The position numbers were made by a program, and so were the translations under genes. Under the pieces are notes generated by a model. The model had not been told where the DNA came from. It worked only from the letters and a program-made list of their open reading frames with translations, and made no database searches. Of a stretch of DNA of 64,000 bases, positions 1-9,605 are shown in pieces; position 1 is the first letter of the stretch, and each line of letters begins with the position of its first letter. Origin of the DNA: Marispirochaeta sp. (GTDB taxonomy: Bacteria; Spirochaetota; Spirochaetia; JC444; Marispirochaetaceae); NCBI RefSeq assembly GCF_963668165.1, contig NZ_OY764211.1:186001-250000 (forward strand), in the 5' to 3' direction.

Positions 1-740
1 TTGATGTTGTTGTTGAGTCTACCGGTATTTTTACTACCGCAGAAGGCCCCCGGGGCGGCTACAAGGACCATATCAAGGCTGGCGCGAAGAAGGTTATTCT
101 TACCGTTCCCGCCAAGGATACCATCGACAAGACCATTGTTCTCGGTGTTAACGATGAGATGATCGGTGACAAATATGAGGCCTATTCGAACGCTTCCTGC
201 ACGACCAACTGTCTGGCACCTCTTGCCAAGGTTCTGCACGATAAATTCGGCATTGTTCATGGTTTGATGAACACCATTCACGCGTATACCAACGACCAGA
301 ATATTCTGGATCTGCCCCATAAGGACCTGCGGCGGGCCCGCGCTGCGGCTCTTTCCGTTATTCCCACTACTACCGGAGCTGCCAAGGCTGTTGGACTGGT
401 AATTCCCGAACTCAACGGCAAGCTGAACGGTATGGCCATGCGTGTCCCCACACCGACCGGTTCTGTTGTAGACCTTACTGTACAGCTTGAGAAAGACCCC
501 AGCGTGGAAGAGCTTAATAAGGCAGTTGAAGATGCCGCTAAAGGCCCCATGAAGGGTATACTCGAATACACTGATGAACCCATCGTCTCCGTGGACGTTA
601 AGGGCAATCCTCATTCTTCCGTCTTCGATTCTCTTTGCACCATGAAGATTGGAAAGGGCTTTTTCAAGGTTGTATCCTGGTACGATAACGAGTGGGGTTA
701 CTCCAACCGTGTAGTCGACCTGGCTGAGAAGATTGTTTAA
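1..740 (+). CDS. gap: Glyceraldehyde-3-phosphate dehydrogenase, 5' end missing
   Basis: Cytoplasmic glycolytic enzyme that oxidises glyceraldehyde-3-phosphate to 1,3-bisphosphoglycerate with NAD and phosphate. The reading frame is already open at the window edge (first full codon at base 3), so roughly the N-terminal quarter, including most of the NAD-binding fold, lies outside. Visible hallmarks are the active-site motif [13 protein letters not shown] with the catalytic Cys codon at 198-200, the [11 protein letters not shown] segment, the substrate-loop [10 protein letters not shown] and the C-terminal [16 protein letters not shown]. It is followed after 26 nt by pgk and then tpiA, a classical lower-glycolysis operon. 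Identity is secure; only the start is unseen. Confidence 0.97.
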   Translation, partial: DVVVESTGIFTTAEGPRGGYKDHIKAGAKKVILTVPAKDTIDKTIVLGVNDEMIGDKYEAYSNASCTTNCLAPLAKVLHDKFGIVHGLMNTIHAYTNDQNILDLPHKDLRRARAAALSVIPTTTGAAKAVGLVIPELNGKLNGMAMRVPTPTGSVVDLTVQLEKDPSVEELNKAVEDAAKGPMKGILEYTDEPIVSVDVKGNPHSSVFDSLCTMKIGKGFFKVVSWYDNEWGYSNRVVDLAEKIV

Positions 741-766
741 TCAGCACTAAATCAGAGGAATATTGT

Positions 767-1948
767 ATGTCCCTTAAAACAATTAAAGATATCGATCTGA
801 AAAATAAACGGGTTCTGGTACGCGTCGATTTTAATGTCCCCTTGAAAGAGGGGACCATCACCGACGACACCCGCATAAAGGCGGCGCTGCCGACCCTGAA
901 GTACATTCTCGATCAGCAAGGGGCGTCACTGATACTCATGACTCATCTGGGGCGGCCTAAAGGCAAAAGGGAGCCGGCGTACAGTCTGGCTCCCGTAGCC
1001 GCCCGTCTTGGCGAACTCCTTGGAAAAGAAGTAATAATGGCACCCGACTGCATCGGCGATGAGGTGGAGAAGCTCGTCTCAGGTCTTTCAGGCGGAGACG
1101 TCATGATGCTTGAGAACGTCCGCTTTTACGAAGGTGAAACAAAGAACGACACCGATTTTGCGGCATCTCTGGCAAAGCTGGGAGACGTATATGTGAATGA
1201 TGCCTTTGGTACTGCCCATCGCGCTCATGCCTCGACCGAAGGGGTGGCTCATCACCTGGAATCCGCAGCAGGTTTCCTGATCGAGAAGGAGGTCAAGTTT
1301 TTTGCTCCCCTTCTTGATAAACCGGCACGGCCCTTTGTCGCCATCATTGGCGGTGCTAAAGTCTCAACAAAGATTGCTGTACTTGAAACCCTTCTTCCAA
1401 AATGTACCACCCTGGTAATTGGAGGCGGCATGGCCTATACCTTTCTTAAAGCCCAGGGGCACGGAATTGGAAAGTCCCTTCTTGAAGAGGATTTTCTGGA
1501 TACCGCTAAATCTCTTTTGAAAAAAGCAGATGAGGCCGGAGTTGAGGTTATTCTTCCCCTTGATCATGTTGTGGCTGCGGAGTTCTCAGATTCCGCGCAG
1601 GCTGAACAGGTCGACGGTGCGGATGTGCCGGAGGGCAAGATCGGTATGGACGTTGGCCCGAAAACCCTGGCAAAGATTAAAAGTACTGTTGCTGCTGCTA
1701 AAAATGTGGTCTGGAATGGTCCGTTGGGGGTTTTTGAGTTTGACGCCTTTGCCAGGGGAACCCTGGAGGTCGCCGGATACGTTGCGGACTGTGCCGGAAC
1801 CACGGTGGTCGGCGGCGGAGATTCTGTAGCCGCTGTTAACAAGTTCAATCTTGCTGACCGTATAGACCATGTTTCAACCGGAGGAGGGGCCTCACTCGAA
1901 TTTCTCGAAGGCAAAGCTCTTCCCGGAATAGTTGCATTGACAAAATAA
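767..1948 (+). CDS. pgk: Phosphoglycerate kinase
   Basis: Transfers phosphate from 1,3-bisphosphoglycerate to ADP in glycolysis. It has 393 residues, normal for bacterial Pgk. Signature segments are [11 protein letters not shown] near residue 19, HLGRPKGKR near 60, the nucleotide-side motif GGAKVSTKI near 195, WNGPLGVFE near 315 and GGGDSVAAV near 349. The ATG at 767 follows the purine-rich AGAGGAAT and fits the usual Pgk N-terminus ([18 protein letters not shown]). It lies 26 nt after gap and is probably cotranscribed with it. A hairpin separates it from tpiA. Confidence 0.98.
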   Translation: MSLKTIKDIDLKNKRVLVRVDFNVPLKEGTITDDTRIKAALPTLKYILDQQGASLILMTHLGRPKGKREPAYSLAPVAARLGELLGKEVIMAPDCIGDEVEKLVSGLSGGDVMMLENVRFYEGETKNDTDFAASLAKLGDVYVNDAFGTAHRAHASTEGVAHHLESAAGFLIEKEVKFFAPLLDKPARPFVAIIGGAKVSTKIAVLETLLPKCTTLVIGGGMAYTFLKAQGHGIGKSLLEEDFLDTAKSLLKKADEAGVEVILPLDHVVAAEFSDSAQAEQVDGADVPEGKIGMDVGPKTLAKIKSTVAAAKNVVWNGPLGVFEFDAFARGTLEVAGYVADCAGTTVVGGGDSVAAVNKFNLADRIDHVSTGGGASLEFLEGKALPGIVALTK

Positions 1949-1967
1949 GCTGATAGAATCATTCTAT

Positions 1968-1992
1968 AGTCCCGGTCCTGACGGCCGGGACT
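1968..1992 (+). promoter_or_regulatory. Hairpin between pgk and tpiA
   Basis: A perfect 8-bp stem (AGTCCCGG, 1968-1975, with CCGGGACT, 1985-1992) encloses a 9-nt loop in the 86-nt spacer between pgk and tpiA. No T-run follows, so it is not a standard intrinsic terminator. It may instead mark an RNA processing or stability site within the glycolytic transcript; this role is inferred from position only. Confidence 0.5.
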
Positions 1993-2034
1993 TCACCGTT
2001 CTGTCATAAGATAGTAGAGAAATAAGGAAACAAA

Positions 2035-2787
2035 ATGCGAAGATATTTTATTGCCGGAAACTGGAAAATGAACAAGACCCTTTCTGAAGCACTTGTTCTG
2101 GTGGAAGGGCTCAAAAAAGAGGTGGCCGGGGTTGCTCACCGCGTTATGGTCGCGCCTCCTTTTACGGCACTCGATGCTGTAGCAAAGAGCCTGAAAGGAA
2201 GCGATATAATTCTCGGCGCCCAGAACATGTCCGATCAGGAATCCGGCGCTCATACCGGAGAGGTCTCTGTTCTCATGCTCAAGGACCTTGGTGTAGAGGT
2301 TGTAATCCTCGGCCACTCCGAGCGGCGGCTCATCTACGGAGAAACTGATGAGTTCATCAATCGAAAGGTTCGCTTGGCGATAGCTCATGGTATGGAGGTT
2401 ATCCTCTGTGTCGGTGAGACTCTGGAACAGCGTGAAGCGGGAAAAGCCGAGGCCGTGGTAGAAGAACAGCTTTCCGGCAGCCTTAAAAACGTGACGGAAG
2501 CCGATCTCAAGATGGTAACCATCGCCTATGAACCGGTGTGGGCCATTGGAACGGGGAAAACCGCGACTCCCGACGATGCAGACGCGATTCATAAAGCTGT
2601 TCGTGGAAAGATCACGGACCTGTATTCATCAAAGGCTGCGGATGATATGATCATTCAGTACGGTGGTTCAGTTAAACCGGATAATGCCAAAGAGTTGATG
2701 GGGATGGAAAACATTGACGGCGCCCTTGTCGGCGGTGCCGCCCTTAAGGTTGACTCTTTTGTTCCGATTGTGAAATTTGATACCTAG
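2035..2787 (+). CDS. tpiA: Triosephosphate isomerase
   Basis: Interconverts dihydroxyacetone phosphate and glyceraldehyde-3-phosphate. The 250-residue length is typical. The (beta/alpha)8 signatures are all present: GNWKMNK at about residues 8-14 (substrate Asn and Lys), ILGHSERR at about 92-99 (catalytic His), the active-site loop AYEPVWAIGTGK at about 163-175 (catalytic Glu) and YGGSVKPDNA near 210. The start at 2035 is preceded by ATAAGGAAACAAA. It is followed after 12 nt by secG, so both are probably translated from one message. Confidence 0.98.
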   Translation: MRRYFIAGNWKMNKTLSEALVLVEGLKKEVAGVAHRVMVAPPFTALDAVAKSLKGSDIILGAQNMSDQESGAHTGEVSVLMLKDLGVEVVILGHSERRLIYGETDEFINRKVRLAIAHGMEVILCVGETLEQREAGKAEAVVEEQLSGSLKNVTEADLKMVTIAYEPVWAIGTGKTATPDDADAIHKAVRGKITDLYSSKAADDMIIQYGGSVKPDNAKELMGMENIDGALVGGAALKVDSFVPIVKFDT

Positions 2788-2799
2788 GAGCAGTTAGAT

Positions 2800-3147
2800 A
2801 TGGTAGTTGTTTCTGTATTGCTGATGGTTCTGTTTGTAATCAGCGCGCTCTTGTTAATTTTTATTGTCCTGATCCAGGACGATCAGGGAGACGGTCTCGG
2901 AGGAATGTTCGGTGGAGGAAGCTCCACCCCTTTCGGATCACGCTCAGGTAATATTCTTACCAGGTTTACCTCGGTCCTTGGAATCATCTTCATGACAAGC
3001 GCTTTCGCGCTGGCCTGGATAAATGTCTCAGATACTGAAGGGGATGTCGAAGGTGCTGCTCGAAGAATGGCTAATGACGCAGCACAGGCGGAATGGTGGA
3101 ACCAGAATCCTGATCAGGGCGAAGCGAATCAGGACACAGCAGAATAG
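2800..3147 (+). CDS. secG: Protein translocase subunit SecG
   Basis: Small inner-membrane subunit that assists SecYEG protein export. The 115-residue protein has two hydrophobic helices (about residues 3-24 and 50-72) separated by the conserved Gly-rich cytosolic loop (GDGLGGMFGGG, then STPFGSRSGN). A polar acidic/Gln-rich C-terminal tail of about 35 residues extends beyond the second helix. The SD TAGGAGCAG precedes the ATG. Its position straight after tpiA is a common bacterial arrangement. Confidence comes from topology plus the loop motif. Confidence 0.93.
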   Translation: MVVVSVLLMVLFVISALLLIFIVLIQDDQGDGLGGMFGGGSSTPFGSRSGNILTRFTSVLGIIFMTSAFALAWINVSDTEGDVEGAARRMANDAAQAEWWNQNPDQGEANQDTAE

Positions 3148-3185
3148 TCCTGTAAAGCGACGCCTTCCTGAATAAAGGAGATGCA

Positions 3186-3599
3186 GTGAGAGCGGCGGTA
3201 GTCTATTTTCCAGGATCAAAAAAGAAAGAGATGACTGAAATCTCGCGATCTCTTGCCAGGGGTATTGAAAGCCAGGGGTTTTCCGTTGATTTGATTGATG
3301 GAGAGCGGGATGTTAATACCAAGCTGACAATTTATAACTATTTAGCCTTGGGAGCGGTAGCGATAAATTTCTTCGGTGGTAAAATAGATCCTGCTGTCAG
3401 TCGATTCCTCGCTAATTCCGGAATGGTAGCCGGCAAAAGATGTTTTGCATTTACCCTTAAAAAGGGCTTGCGTAATGGAAAAACCCTGAGAGTTCTTATG
3501 CAGACCATGGAACATGAGGGGATGTTTATCAAACTGTCAGATGTTTTCCGGCTGCCGGAAGAAGCAGAGGCAATAGGAAAGAAGCTGCATCTTGAGTAG
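3186..3599 (+). CDS. Conserved hypothetical protein, flavodoxin-like start
   Basis: Starts at a GTG directly after a strong SD (AAAGGAGATGCA); the ATG at 3181 reads into a stop after two codons. The 137-residue product opens with a beta-strand (RAAVVYFPGSKKK) followed by a helix and a second strand (FSVDLIDGE), the pattern of a flavodoxin or Rossmann-like fold, but no FMN-loop consensus is evident. No signal peptide or membrane helix is seen. It lies 38 nt after secG and 9 nt before the parvulin gene, so it belongs to the same operon. I do not recognise a named family. Confidence 0.75.
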   Translation: MRAAVVYFPGSKKKEMTEISRSLARGIESQGFSVDLIDGERDVNTKLTIYNYLALGAVAINFFGGKIDPAVSRFLANSGMVAGKRCFAFTLKKGLRNGKTLRVLMQTMEHEGMFIKLSDVFRLPEEAEAIGKKLHLE

Positions 3600-3608
3600 G
3601 AGAAATTG

Positions 3609-4682
3609 ATGAAAAATGTCGGATGCTTTTTCATTGCTACTATAGCCTTTATCTTGCCCCTGCAGATAAATGCTGCTCCCCTGGACGGACCGGCGGCGAT
3701 GATAAATCTTATCCGGACGGAAATTATAACAAAAGGGCAGTTGCAGCAGCGGGTCGAAGAGACCGAAGAAGTTCGCGTTCAGGCCCGTCTTGGTATTCCC
3801 CCTCAGACGGAAAAGCAGGTACTTGATGCCATGATCGCGGAAATTTTGATTCAGCAGGCTGCTGAACGGGATGGAATTGCAGTTTCGGAGAGCGAGATTA
3901 CTGCAGCGTTAAACAATCAGCGAAAAAGCGCGGAGCTGCAGCTGCAGCAGCGTGGAGAGCTGGGAGCATCAGAACAACTTCCTGAACCTCGCTTTCGGGA
4001 GCTCATGGAGCAGCAGACCAGAATGAGCTGGGAAGAGATCCGTGAATCTATAAGAAAACAGCTGCTTCAGCAGAAATATATAATGCAGACCCAGACAGAT
4101 CTTCTCGATGATATCAGCCAGCCGACGGAACAGGAAATCCAGAATCGTTATAAAAAGATGGCCACCAGTCTAATCAATCCTGAGATTATACGATTCAGCC
4201 AGATTTTCATCTCCACAATGAATAAAAACGACGCCGCTGTAGATATTCTTCGGGAGCGAGCGGAAGAGATTCATAAAAAGCTGCGTCAGGGGGCTGATTT
4301 CAGTGCCCTGGTTACCGAATATACCGATGACGCAGGTTCACGGTATTCCGGCGGTGATTTTGGATATCTGGCCCGGGACGACGCACGGGCGGAGGCCTAT
4401 TTCGGGAAGGATTTCTTTACCAGGCTGTTCAATATCGATGTAAACCAGGTTTCCGGGGTTATGCGCTCGAATATCGGTTTCCATATTGTAAAAGTTACTG
4501 AACATCGGGATGCTAAAATCCTCTCTCTTAATGATCCTTTGAGTCCTACCAATCAAATGACTGTCCGTGAATATATAAGCAGATTGATCATTAACGAAGA
4601 ACAGCAAAAGGCACTCCATGCGGCTTACAGCAGGGTGGTCAGCACACTTCGTAGCGAGGCAGAGATTCAGGTGTTTGAGTAG
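3609..4682 (+). CDS. Secreted parvulin-type peptidyl-prolyl isomerase (SurA/PpiC-like)
   Basis: Periplasmic folding factor that catalyses proline cis/trans isomerisation of exported proteins. An N-terminal signal peptide (hydrophobic stretch to about residue 20, probable cleavage after INA) precedes a SurA-like N-domain with the sequence LDAMIAEILIQQAAERDG. The parvulin domain occupies about residues 190-305 (IRFSQIFIS, GADFSALVTEYTDD, GGDFGYLARDD, GFHIVKVTEH). The ATG at 3609 is preferred over the in-frame TTG at 3606 because TAGGAGA lies at good distance. The neighbouring secG and later htrA fit an envelope-biogenesis theme. A SurA role is inferred; PpiC or PrsA-like roles are possible. Confidence 0.88.
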   Translation: MKNVGCFFIATIAFILPLQINAAPLDGPAAMINLIRTEIITKGQLQQRVEETEEVRVQARLGIPPQTEKQVLDAMIAEILIQQAAERDGIAVSESEITAALNNQRKSAELQLQQRGELGASEQLPEPRFRELMEQQTRMSWEEIRESIRKQLLQQKYIMQTQTDLLDDISQPTEQEIQNRYKKMATSLINPEIIRFSQIFISTMNKNDAAVDILRERAEEIHKKLRQGADFSALVTEYTDDAGSRYSGGDFGYLARDDARAEAYFGKDFFTRLFNIDVNQVSGVMRSNIGFHIVKVTEHRDAKILSLNDPLSPTNQMTVREYISRLIINEEQQKALHAAYSRVVSTLRSEAEIQVFE

Positions 4683-4686
4683 CTCC

Positions 4687-5112
4687 ATGGGATCACGTCG
4701 CAAGGGCAGGGTGCTGGCATTTCAGGCCCTTTTCAGCTGGGATTTAAACCCCCAATCTACCGAAGAACTTGTCTCCTTTTCCTGGATTGATGAGGAAATG
4801 CGGGAGCGTTATGAGCAGGAGACCATTGATTTTGCCCGCTTTATTGTGTTGGGGACAATTGAGAACCTTAAGGAGATTGATGACTGTATTTCCGGACATC
4901 TTGAGCACTGGGATTTTAAGCGGATCGGAAAGATCGACCTTGCAATCCTGCGGATGAGCGCCTACGCTCTGAAATTCCAGGCTGATATACCCGCAACGGT
5001 AACAATTGATGAAGCGATTGACATAGCAAAGATCTACGGCAGTGATGAATCCTACCGTTTTATTAACGGAGTGCTGGACGGAATATTAAAATCTCATCAT
5101 GAAAAGGAATAA
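4687..5112 (+). CDS. nusB: Transcription antitermination factor NusB
   Basis: RNA-binding helical protein that works with NusE and NusG in antitermination at rRNA operons. The 141-residue reading from ATG 4687 begins MGSRRKGRVLAFQALFSWD, the expected NusB N-terminus (R-x-x-A-x-Q-x-L-F). The C-terminus has the family segment IDLAILRMSAYAL followed by DIPATVTIDEAIDIAKIYG and FINGVLDGI. An in-frame upstream ATG at 4618 would lie inside the preceding gene and adds no family sequence. It begins 4 nt after the parvulin gene stop and overlaps the next gene by 14 nt. Confidence 0.95.
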   Translation: MGSRRKGRVLAFQALFSWDLNPQSTEELVSFSWIDEEMRERYEQETIDFARFIVLGTIENLKEIDDCISGHLEHWDFKRIGKIDLAILRMSAYALKFQADIPATVTIDEAIDIAKIYGSDESYRFINGVLDGILKSHHEKE

Positions 5113-6739
5113 ATGGGATATTTTCCCGAAAATTCTGATAATACTTCTTGTACTGCTTGCAGCGTATGCCTTATATGATCATAAGCAAAACGTTTACCGG
5201 GACCTTGATTTTAGAGAAGTCCTCTCTGATTTTGATGATCTGATAGCAGCTGGACGGAATACGGAAGCATTGGATGCCCTCCGTTCAATTTCAAAGCTGG
5301 AACTTTCCAGTTTCCAATACCTCCAGATTTTAAAAAGGGCTTACGCCTTTGCGTTTGAAGCCGGAGCTGAGTCTCTGTTCTCCGATCTCGCCCGTAATGC
5401 TGCTGAGCGTTTCCCCGGACGGGAGGAGCTCTGGTTTATCTATTGTCGTGCTCTGATCATGAACGGCAATCCGGAAAAAGCCGGAGAACTTGCTCAAAAG
5501 AATTTACGCTCCGGCAAATTCCTTGGAATGCGTGCAGAGAGTTTTCTCGCAGCAAATATGGAGATGGACAGATATCTTGACGAGGAGGCTGCAAAAAGCA
5601 GTTTTCGTACCGGAGGTCTGATTCGGCTTTTGAACAGCCGTGATCCAAAACAGTTTGTGTCGGTCGGGAAGGAATGGAATTCTACCGAGCTTATTGCGGA
5701 TGCCGCCCTCCTGTACGCAGAGGGCGGATCTGTGACAGAAGCTAACGAGTTAATGAAGAATTCTTCAGAGAATAAATTTCCCGAATTATCTCTTCAGCTG
5801 GCCTACGATGCGGGAGACCCCCAATATGGCCTGGTTCTTATACAGCAAATGAGAAATTCTTCAGATGTCTCTGAACCAATACTTCAGTTGTATCAGGCCG
5901 ATTTCTCCTTTGCCCTGGGCAGGGGAAAAAAAACGTTAGAGGTCTATCAGGATCTGATGCAGGAAAATCCGGATTATTCTGTGCTCCCCTACGTTAACGC
6001 TGCCGTGCTGGATTCGGCGTTTGCCGAAGATTACTTGCGCCGGGGAATTACATACCATCCGGAATCAACGATTCTTCTTGAACGCCTGGGTGAACTTTAC
6101 TACCAGACTGGAGAGACCGGCACTGCAGGAGAAACGTTTAACAAGCTGCTTGAAATAGATCCGGAAAACCCTGCTGTAAAGATTCGTCTGGCAGACCTGA
6201 AGTTGGGGGCCGGTTCCATGGGAAGCACCGCCCGTCTATGGTCGGCGTATCACGGAGAAAATGGGGAAAACCTGGCTCTGTTTCTAGGATGGCGTCTTTT
6301 TGGTAATCGTGACGAAGAGGGATTGAGAGTTTTAACTGAACTCCAGTACCAGAGAAGTGGTCGGGATCAGAAAGTGCTGGAGGGACTTTTATTATCCCTG
6401 AAGAGAGACTATCGTAATGCAGCTGAAAACTTCGAAGCAGCCTATAAGATAAACAGATACTGGGAGTATTTATACAATGCCGGGCGCTTGTACCTTGCTG
6501 CCGGAGACGCAGAAAATGCCCTTGATGTCTTTAAACAGGCAGATGAAATCTTTACAATGCAGGAAGATTTTTCATCAGAAAACCGAAGCAGACTATGGCT
6601 TGGTATTGGAGAATCCCATTTAGCTATGGGGGATATCAGGAATTCATCCAATGCTCTTGCGTATGCTCTGGATCTGGATCCGGACAATTTACGGGCTTCT
6701 CTGTTGATAAATACTTTGAATCAAACGGATATGCATTAA
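5099..6739 (+). CDS. Membrane-anchored TPR-repeat protein
   Basis: A 546-residue protein with one N-terminal membrane anchor (IFPKILIILLVLLAAYALYD, residues 8-27) and a long helical body. Tetratricopeptide-like repeats are clearest in the C-terminal half (LERLGELYYQTGETGTAGETF near 330, LYNAGRLYLAAGDAENALDVF near 460, LGIGESHLAMGDIRNSSNAL near 500). TPR arrays act as protein docking surfaces, probably on the periplasmic side here, but no partner is evident. Its ATG lies within the end of nusB (14-nt overlap), suggesting translational coupling. The function is unknown. Confidence 0.85.
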   Translation: MKRNKWDIFPKILIILLVLLAAYALYDHKQNVYRDLDFREVLSDFDDLIAAGRNTEALDALRSISKLELSSFQYLQILKRAYAFAFEAGAESLFSDLARNAAERFPGREELWFIYCRALIMNGNPEKAGELAQKNLRSGKFLGMRAESFLAANMEMDRYLDEEAAKSSFRTGGLIRLLNSRDPKQFVSVGKEWNSTELIADAALLYAEGGSVTEANELMKNSSENKFPELSLQLAYDAGDPQYGLVLIQQMRNSSDVSEPILQLYQADFSFALGRGKKTLEVYQDLMQENPDYSVLPYVNAAVLDSAFAEDYLRRGITYHPESTILLERLGELYYQTGETGTAGETFNKLLEIDPENPAVKIRLADLKLGAGSMGSTARLWSAYHGENGENLALFLGWRLFGNRDEEGLRVLTELQYQRSGRDQKVLEGLLLSLKRDYRNAAENFEAAYKINRYWEYLYNAGRLYLAAGDAENALDVFKQADEIFTMQEDFSSENRSRLWLGIGESHLAMGDIRNSSNALAYALDLDPDNLRASLLINTLNQTDMH

Positions 6740-6753
6740 TAATTGGAGCACGT

Positions 6754-7506
6754 ATGATCAGATTAAAAAACCAGACTCAGCTGGACGGGATCAGACGGTC
6801 CTGCCGTCTTCTTGCAGATGTTTTCTCCCTGCTTGAGCCTATGGTAGTACCAGGAGTAAGCACTAAGGAGCTTGACGAAGCAGCGGAAAATGCAATACGT
6901 GAAGGTGGAGGCGAGCCTGCATTCCTCGGTTACATGGAATACCCCGCCAGTATCTGTGCCTCAATAAACGAGGTTGTAATACACGGAATTCCGGATGCTA
7001 CAAAGCTTGTGGAAGGGGATATTATAAGTATTGATATCGGCATCAAGCTGGATGGATACTTCAGTGACCGGGCCCTTACCCTTCCTGTCGGCAGGATTGA
7101 CGATCAGAAGCAGAAGCTGATGGATATCACACTTGAGTGCCTCGAGCTTGGAATCAGTAAGGCCGTAGCAGGGAACCGGGTAAAAGATATATCCAAAGCC
7201 GTCTTCGAGCATGCCTGTTCCGCAGGGTATGGAATCGTACGCGATTTTTGCGGGCATGGAACAGGAATAGAACTTCATGAGGAACCGCAGATCCCCAATT
7301 ATATCGGCAGAGGCCCAAACCCAAGACTTAAGCCCGGTATGGTTATAGCAATTGAACCTATGATAAATCAGGGAACATTCGAAGTGGAAATACTGGATGA
7401 TGACTGGACGGTGGTAACCACCGACCGTAAACCTTCAGCTCACTTTGAACATACTTTGGCTATCCTTGAGGACAGAACAGAAATTCTTACTCGTTCCCGG
7501 ACTTGA
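6754..7506 (+). CDS. map: Methionine aminopeptidase type I
   Basis: Removes the initiator methionine from nascent proteins. The 250-residue reading from ATG 6754 has the SD-like TTGGAGC before it and matches type I length. An upstream in-frame start would run through the preceding TPR gene and is rejected. The five metal ligands are present: two Asp in IISIDIG and GYFSDRAL, His in CGHGTGIELHEEP, Glu in MVIAIEPM and Glu in HFEHTLAI. The substrate His lies in EVVIHGIP. It is encoded 14 nt after the TPR gene. Confidence 0.97.
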   Translation: MIRLKNQTQLDGIRRSCRLLADVFSLLEPMVVPGVSTKELDEAAENAIREGGGEPAFLGYMEYPASICASINEVVIHGIPDATKLVEGDIISIDIGIKLDGYFSDRALTLPVGRIDDQKQKLMDITLECLELGISKAVAGNRVKDISKAVFEHACSAGYGIVRDFCGHGTGIELHEEPQIPNYIGRGPNPRLKPGMVIAIEPMINQGTFEVEILDDDWTVVTTDRKPSAHFEHTLAILEDRTEILTRSRT

Positions 7507-7566
7507 GATTATGAGGTACCTGTTCGACAATAGAAAGGAGCCCGCCGCGGCTGGGAGAGAGAAATA

Positions 7567-8967
7567 ATGGGAACTCGATTGTACGGAATAAAACTGGTTG
7601 TATTTACGGTCTTACTATCGCTGATCAGCGGCTGTGTGGGAATGACTTCTCTTACGATACAGAAAAACTTTCGGAAGGTGGCTGATGATACACTGCCGGT
7701 TGTCGTGCAGGTAAACACGGTGGATATCTTTTCTCAGGAAGTCCCGGATCTCGATGGATGGGACTTCTTTTTTCCCGATCCGGAAGGTGATACTGAATCC
7801 GAAGAACGGGAGTTTCGTACCCAGGGACTGGGCTCCGGGGTAATTGTCCGCCGTGTCGGGGACACCTACTTCGTTGTTACCAATCATCACGTTGTAGGAG
7901 AGGCGGACGAGGTGAGCATAACTCTGCATAACGGCAGAATATATCCCGCTGATCTCGTCGGTAAAGATCCGCGGCGGGACCTTGCTGTTCTCTCTTTCTC
8001 GGCCCCTGGGGTTGGAATACAGGAGGCTGAACTGGGGGATTCCGATTCTCTTCGTATTGGGGATCTTGTTATAGCGGTTGGGAATCCCTTTGGATATAAC
8101 GGTACCGTAACCCAGGGAATAATATCCGGACTGCACAGGTCGGGACCTACGGATATCAGCGACTTTATTCAGACCGATGCGTCAATTAATCAGGGAAACT
8201 CCGGTGGAGCTCTGGTAGATCTGAAGGGCAGGGTAATCGGGATTAATACCTGGATTACAACACCCACCGGCGGAAGTATAGGTCTCGGTTTTGCCATACC
8301 CATTAACAGCGTCAGAGGCGTTATTGATCAACTGGTAGAAACAGGACGGGTTGCCTACGGGTGGCTCGGGGTAAGCATCACCGACACAAGCCATGATATC
8401 CTCGAGAGCATGAAGGAGGAGGATGTATCCGGCGCGGTGGTCACAAATATTTATGTGGGGAGTCCCGCGGAGAAAGCCGGTATTCGCCCCGGAGACATCA
8501 TCCTGAACGCAGGGCAGCGACGGGTCAAGAACGCCGACAATCTTATTCAGGCGGTGAGCGATCTGCCTGTCAACAAGGAGAGCGGTTTTGTAATCCTGCG
8601 GGATGGAAAAACACTGTCCTTGCCAGTTTCTGTTGAGGAGCGGGCGGATGATGATACCATCCGTTCCCGGGCGGAAAAGTTCTGGCCGGGACTTCGCCTC
8701 TATCCCGTAACCGATGCTCTGCAGGAAGAGCTGGAGAACGTTCCTGATCGGGGTGTCTATATCCTTGCTGTGGATAAGGGAACGCCGGGAGATACAGCAG
8801 GATTTAAATCCGGTGATGTGGTTACCCGCTTTGGGGGAGCAGCTGTAGATTCCCTTGACGCATTCTACTCTGCCTTGAAAGCCGCGGAAGGCGAGACAGC
8901 AATTGTTATTGTTCAACGTGAAGGCGAACAACTGGAGCTGAAGCTCGGTCCCATGAAACAAAACTAA
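7567..8967 (+). CDS. HtrA/Deg-family serine protease with two PDZ domains, probable lipoprotein
   Basis: Envelope quality-control protease. The N-terminus is hydrophobic and ends in a lipobox (LISGC, Cys at about residue 19), so the mature protein is probably lipid-anchored rather than soluble like classical DegP. The trypsin-like domain carries the triad: His in VVTNHHVVG, Asp in PRRDLAVLSF and Ser in NQGNSGGALVD. Two PDZ domains follow: one near residues 275-360 (GSPAEKAGIRPGDIILN) and a second near 390-460 (KGTPGDTAGFKSGDVVTRFGG). The 466-residue length fits a two-PDZ HtrA. The start follows GGGAGAGAAATA. The lipid anchor is inferred from the lipobox alone. Confidence 0.93.
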   Translation: MGTRLYGIKLVVFTVLLSLISGCVGMTSLTIQKNFRKVADDTLPVVVQVNTVDIFSQEVPDLDGWDFFFPDPEGDTESEEREFRTQGLGSGVIVRRVGDTYFVVTNHHVVGEADEVSITLHNGRIYPADLVGKDPRRDLAVLSFSAPGVGIQEAELGDSDSLRIGDLVIAVGNPFGYNGTVTQGIISGLHRSGPTDISDFIQTDASINQGNSGGALVDLKGRVIGINTWITTPTGGSIGLGFAIPINSVRGVIDQLVETGRVAYGWLGVSITDTSHDILESMKEEDVSGAVVTNIYVGSPAEKAGIRPGDIILNAGQRRVKNADNLIQAVSDLPVNKESGFVILRDGKTLSLPVSVEERADDDTIRSRAEKFWPGLRLYPVTDALQEELENVPDRGVYILAVDKGTPGDTAGFKSGDVVTRFGGAAVDSLDAFYSALKAAEGETAIVIVQREGEQLELKLGPMKQN

Positions 8968-8987
8968 ACAGAAGATACGGTGTACCA

Positions 8988-9605
8988 ATGAAGAAAGAGT
9001 TTCTGACATATCAGACAATGCGGGACAATTCCATTAAGCTGGCATATTCGATTTATAAAGACGGCTTTGTTCCAGATGTTATCTACGTCTCCCTGAGGGG
9101 CGGGGCTTATCTGGGGAATATCATAAGCGAATATTTCAAGGCAATACGCAGAAACAGCCGGCCGGTATTCTACGCTGCGGTGGTTGCCCGTTCGTACACC
9201 GATATACGTCAGCATGAACGTGTTATGGTTGACGGCTGGACCTACGACCCGGACTATCTCCGTAACGGTGACAAGATCCTGCTGGTTGACGATATTTTCG
9301 ATTCCGGCCGCACAATCAATTATCTTTCCGAGATTATTATCCAGAAAGGAATCCCCCGGGAGGATATAAAAATCGCAGTCCATGATTACAAGGTTCTTGA
9401 ATACATCCCTGAGGATAAGCGGCTGCCTCTTCAGCCGGATTATTTCTGCCGTAAGCTCAGCATAAACTCCCCCGAAGAAGATTACTGGATCCATTATGCG
9501 AGTCACGAGCTGCTTGGTCTCAGCAGGGAAGAGCGGGAACGGTACTACTACTCAGGCAGCGAAGACCCTCTGTTACGGGAAGCCCTGGAGAGTGCTCTGG
9601 GATGA
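8988..9605 (+). CDS. Phosphoribosyltransferase-family protein
   Basis: A 205-residue type I phosphoribosyltransferase fold. The PRPP-binding motif KILLVDDIFDSGRT lies at about residues 94-107, with an upstream strand and PPi-loop-like segment (VIYVSLRGGAYLGN). The N-terminal segment around residues 1-30 resembles hypoxanthine/xanthine phosphoribosyltransferases, so purine-base salvage is a plausible role. The extended C-terminus (ISVNSP-type region followed by SREERERYYY) is less typical. It could also be a regulatory or non-purine PRTase. It lies 20 nt after htrA and overlaps the next gene by 4 nt (ATGA). Confidence 0.85.
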   Translation: MKKEFLTYQTMRDNSIKLAYSIYKDGFVPDVIYVSLRGGAYLGNIISEYFKAIRRNSRPVFYAAVVARSYTDIRQHERVMVDGWTYDPDYLRNGDKILLVDDIFDSGRTINYLSEIIIQKGIPREDIKIAVHDYKVLEYIPEDKRLPLQPDYFCRKLSINSPEEDYWIHYASHELLGLSREERERYYYSGSEDPLLREALESALG

